Positions 5,245-6,081 of a DNA stretch of 6,081 nt are shown here, piece after piece; position 1 is the stretch's first letter; each line of letters begins with the position of its first letter. The stretch is from an uncultured Collinsella sp. (lineage in GTDB: Bacteria > Actinomycetota > Coriobacteriia > Coriobacteriales > Coriobacteriaceae), in the NCBI GenBank assembly GCA_900539035.1, contig UQAU01000055.1, positions 1 through 6,081 on the forward strand, written 5' to 3'. The translations under genes and the position numbers were made by a program. The notes below the pieces were generated by a model. It was not told the DNA's origin. It was given only the letters and a program-made list of their open reading frames with translations, and searched no databases.

Positions 5245-5928
5245 ATGGAGGCTTACAAGCAAGAGTTCATCAAGTTTATGGTTGAGTCCGACGTTCTTAA
5301 GTTCGGCAGCTTTACGCTCAAGAGCGGCCGTCAGTCCCCGTTCTTTATGAACGCCGGCGCTTACGTGACGGGCTATCAGCTCAAGAAGCTGGGCGAGTAT
5401 TACGCCCAAGCCATCCACGATAACTTTGGCGACGACTTTGATGTGCTGTTTGGACCGGCCTACAAGGGCATTCCGCTGGCCGTCGTGACCGCAATTGCCT
5501 ACCACGAGCTGTACGGCAAGGAGGTCAAGTACTGCTGCGACCGCAAGGAGGCCAAGGACCACGGTGCCGATAAGGGCAACCTGCTGGGTTATGAGCCCAA
5601 GGACGGCGACCGTGTGGTCATGGTCGAGGACGTCACCACCAGCGGCAAGTCCATCGACGAGACCTATCCTAAGGTCAAGGCTGCTGCCGATGTCGAGATC
5701 AAGGGCCTGATCGTGTCCCTCAACCGCATGGAGGTCGGCAAGGGCGGTGTGACCACCGCTCAGAAGGAGATCGAGGCAAAGTACGGTTTCCCCGTCGCGA
5801 GCATCGTTTCCATGGCCGAGGTCGTCGAGACCCTCTACAACCACGAGATCGACGGCAAGGTCGTCATCGATGACGAGCTCAAGGCCGCCATCGACGCCTA
5901 CTACGAGCAGTACGGAGCTCAGGAGTAG
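5245..5928 (+). CDS. pyrE: Orotate phosphoribosyltransferase
   Basis: A cytoplasmic enzyme of 227 residues that joins orotate to PRPP to give orotidine 5'-monophosphate and pyrophosphate, the fifth step of UMP synthesis, with Mg2+ as cofactor. The N-terminal substrate region LKSGRQSPFFMNAG (25-38), the FGPAYKGIPLA segment (69-79), the catalytic loop DRKEAKDHG (99-107, with the active-site Lys and His) and the PRPP-binding signature VVMVEDVTTSGKS (124-136) are all intact and in family order. E. coli PyrE has 213 residues, so this is full length with a slightly longer C-terminal half. The start is fixed by AGAGGAG five bases upstream. The gene stands alone between the divergent mgtA and a downstream hairpin; no other pyrimidine gene is in the window, so it appears monocistronic. 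Codon use is regular, with many GAG, AAG and GTC codons, as for a well-expressed housekeeping gene. Confidence 0.97.
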   Translation: MEAYKQEFIKFMVESDVLKFGSFTLKSGRQSPFFMNAGAYVTGYQLKKLGEYYAQAIHDNFGDDFDVLFGPAYKGIPLAVVTAIAYHELYGKEVKYCCDRKEAKDHGADKGNLLGYEPKDGDRVVMVEDVTTSGKSIDETYPKVKAAADVEIKGLIVSLNRMEVGKGGVTTAQKEIEAKYGFPVASIVSMAEVVETLYNHEIDGKVVIDDELKAAIDAYYEQYGAQE

Positions 5929-5931
5929 GTA

Positions 5932-5959
5932 GTTACGCGGGTTTACCAACCCGCGTAAC
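5932..5959 (+). terminator. Stem-loop after pyrE, probable terminator
   Basis: GTTACGCGGGTT (5932-5943) pairs perfectly with AACCCGCGTAAC (5948-5959) over the 4-nt loop TACC, four bases after the pyrE stop. The GC-rich 12-bp stem and position indicate transcript end formation. The usual T tract is absent (GGCTCG follows), so it may work with Rho or as a 3'-end stabiliser. Confidence 0.65.
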
Positions 5960-5974
5960 GGCTCGACGCTGCGC

Positions 5975-6069
5975 GGGTCGCATTTGGACAATCTGACGTT
6001 CAACTTCAAGGGCGCGACCAAAAGGGGGGCGGCCGTTGGGTTGACGGCACCAGGTGTCCAATGCGGCCC
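5975..6069. repeat. Large imperfect dyad downstream of pyrE
   Basis: GGGTCGCATTTGGACA (5975-5990) faces TGTCCAATGCGGCCC (6055-6069) with one bulged base and one G-U pair. Further in, CGTTCAAC (5998-6005) faces GTTGACG (6040-6046) with one bulge. The ~95-nt foldback is followed by a G/C-rich end (6066-6081). No gene with a start signal covers it. It might be a structured repeat element or the start of an RNA feature cut by the window edge. Confidence 0.4.
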
Positions 6070-6081
6070 CCGGGCGGGGGG

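Noticed and set aside
5029..6021. 330-residue open frame on the minus strand across pyrE
   Set aside because: It is antisense to the clearly functional pyrE, its Leu/Val/Asp-rich composition is what pyrE codons give in reverse, and it has no relative that I recognise.
5985..6081. Start of a gene running off the right edge
   Set aside because: A frame from TTG 5985 is open to the end but has no ribosome binding site, overlaps the large dyad, and the protein is not recognised.

Overview
The window looks like chromosomal DNA from a high-GC gut actinobacterium of the class Coriobacteriia, most likely Collinsella or a close relative. The basis is the GC-rich codon use, strong GGAGG-type ribosome binding sites, and a LuxR-type regulator fused to a twelve-helix membrane domain, an architecture common in that class. 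The species assignment is inference; no database was searched.

Layout. Bases 1-310 are non-coding and hold two degenerate tandem copies of a ~45-nt element with conserved loop-like cores, followed by dyads and a weak promoter. From 311 to about 1858 (+) lies the membrane LuxR regulator. Its helix-turn-helix is in frame up to the recognition helix, then the frame is lost in a short A run; the adjacent frame continues with a normal LuxR C-terminus ending at 1854. Bases 1859-2038 separate it from the convergent mgtA and hold a long imperfect hairpin (1871-1933) and a GGC-rich tandem repeat (1952-2018). The main gene, 2039-4807 (-), is a full-length P3B-type magnesium-importing ATPase (MgtA) with all catalytic motifs but altered residues in the M4 and M6 segments that normally line the cation site. 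Bases 4808-5244 are a divergent control region between mgtA and pyrE. From 5245 to 5928 (+) is a complete pyrE (orotate phosphoribosyltransferase), followed by a 12-bp perfect hairpin. The last ~120 bases hold another large imperfect dyad and no convincing gene.

The most interesting part is the mgtA leader. A near-consensus promoter (TTGACA, 17-bp spacer, AAGAAT) on the minus strand would give a leader of about 270 nt. It carries an unannotated 23-codon reading frame with an excellent ribosome binding site, a hairpin that presents that frame's start codon in its loop, a 16-nt segment inside the frame complementary to a segment just upstream of the mgtA ribosome binding site, a C-rich stretch after its stop, a 9-bp hairpin, and a hairpin that buries the mgtA Shine-Dalgarno sequence. 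No M-box (ykoK) riboswitch signature was seen. The arrangement recalls, without sequence similarity, the leader-peptide control of enterobacterial mgtA (MgtL), and is a candidate for an undescribed translation-coupled leader.

How the parts work together: MgtA would bring in Mg2+ under limitation under leader control; PyrE performs a Mg2+/PRPP-dependent step of UMP synthesis and is read from the same divergent region. The LuxR-type protein is convergent to mgtA and nothing in the sequence ties it to either gene.
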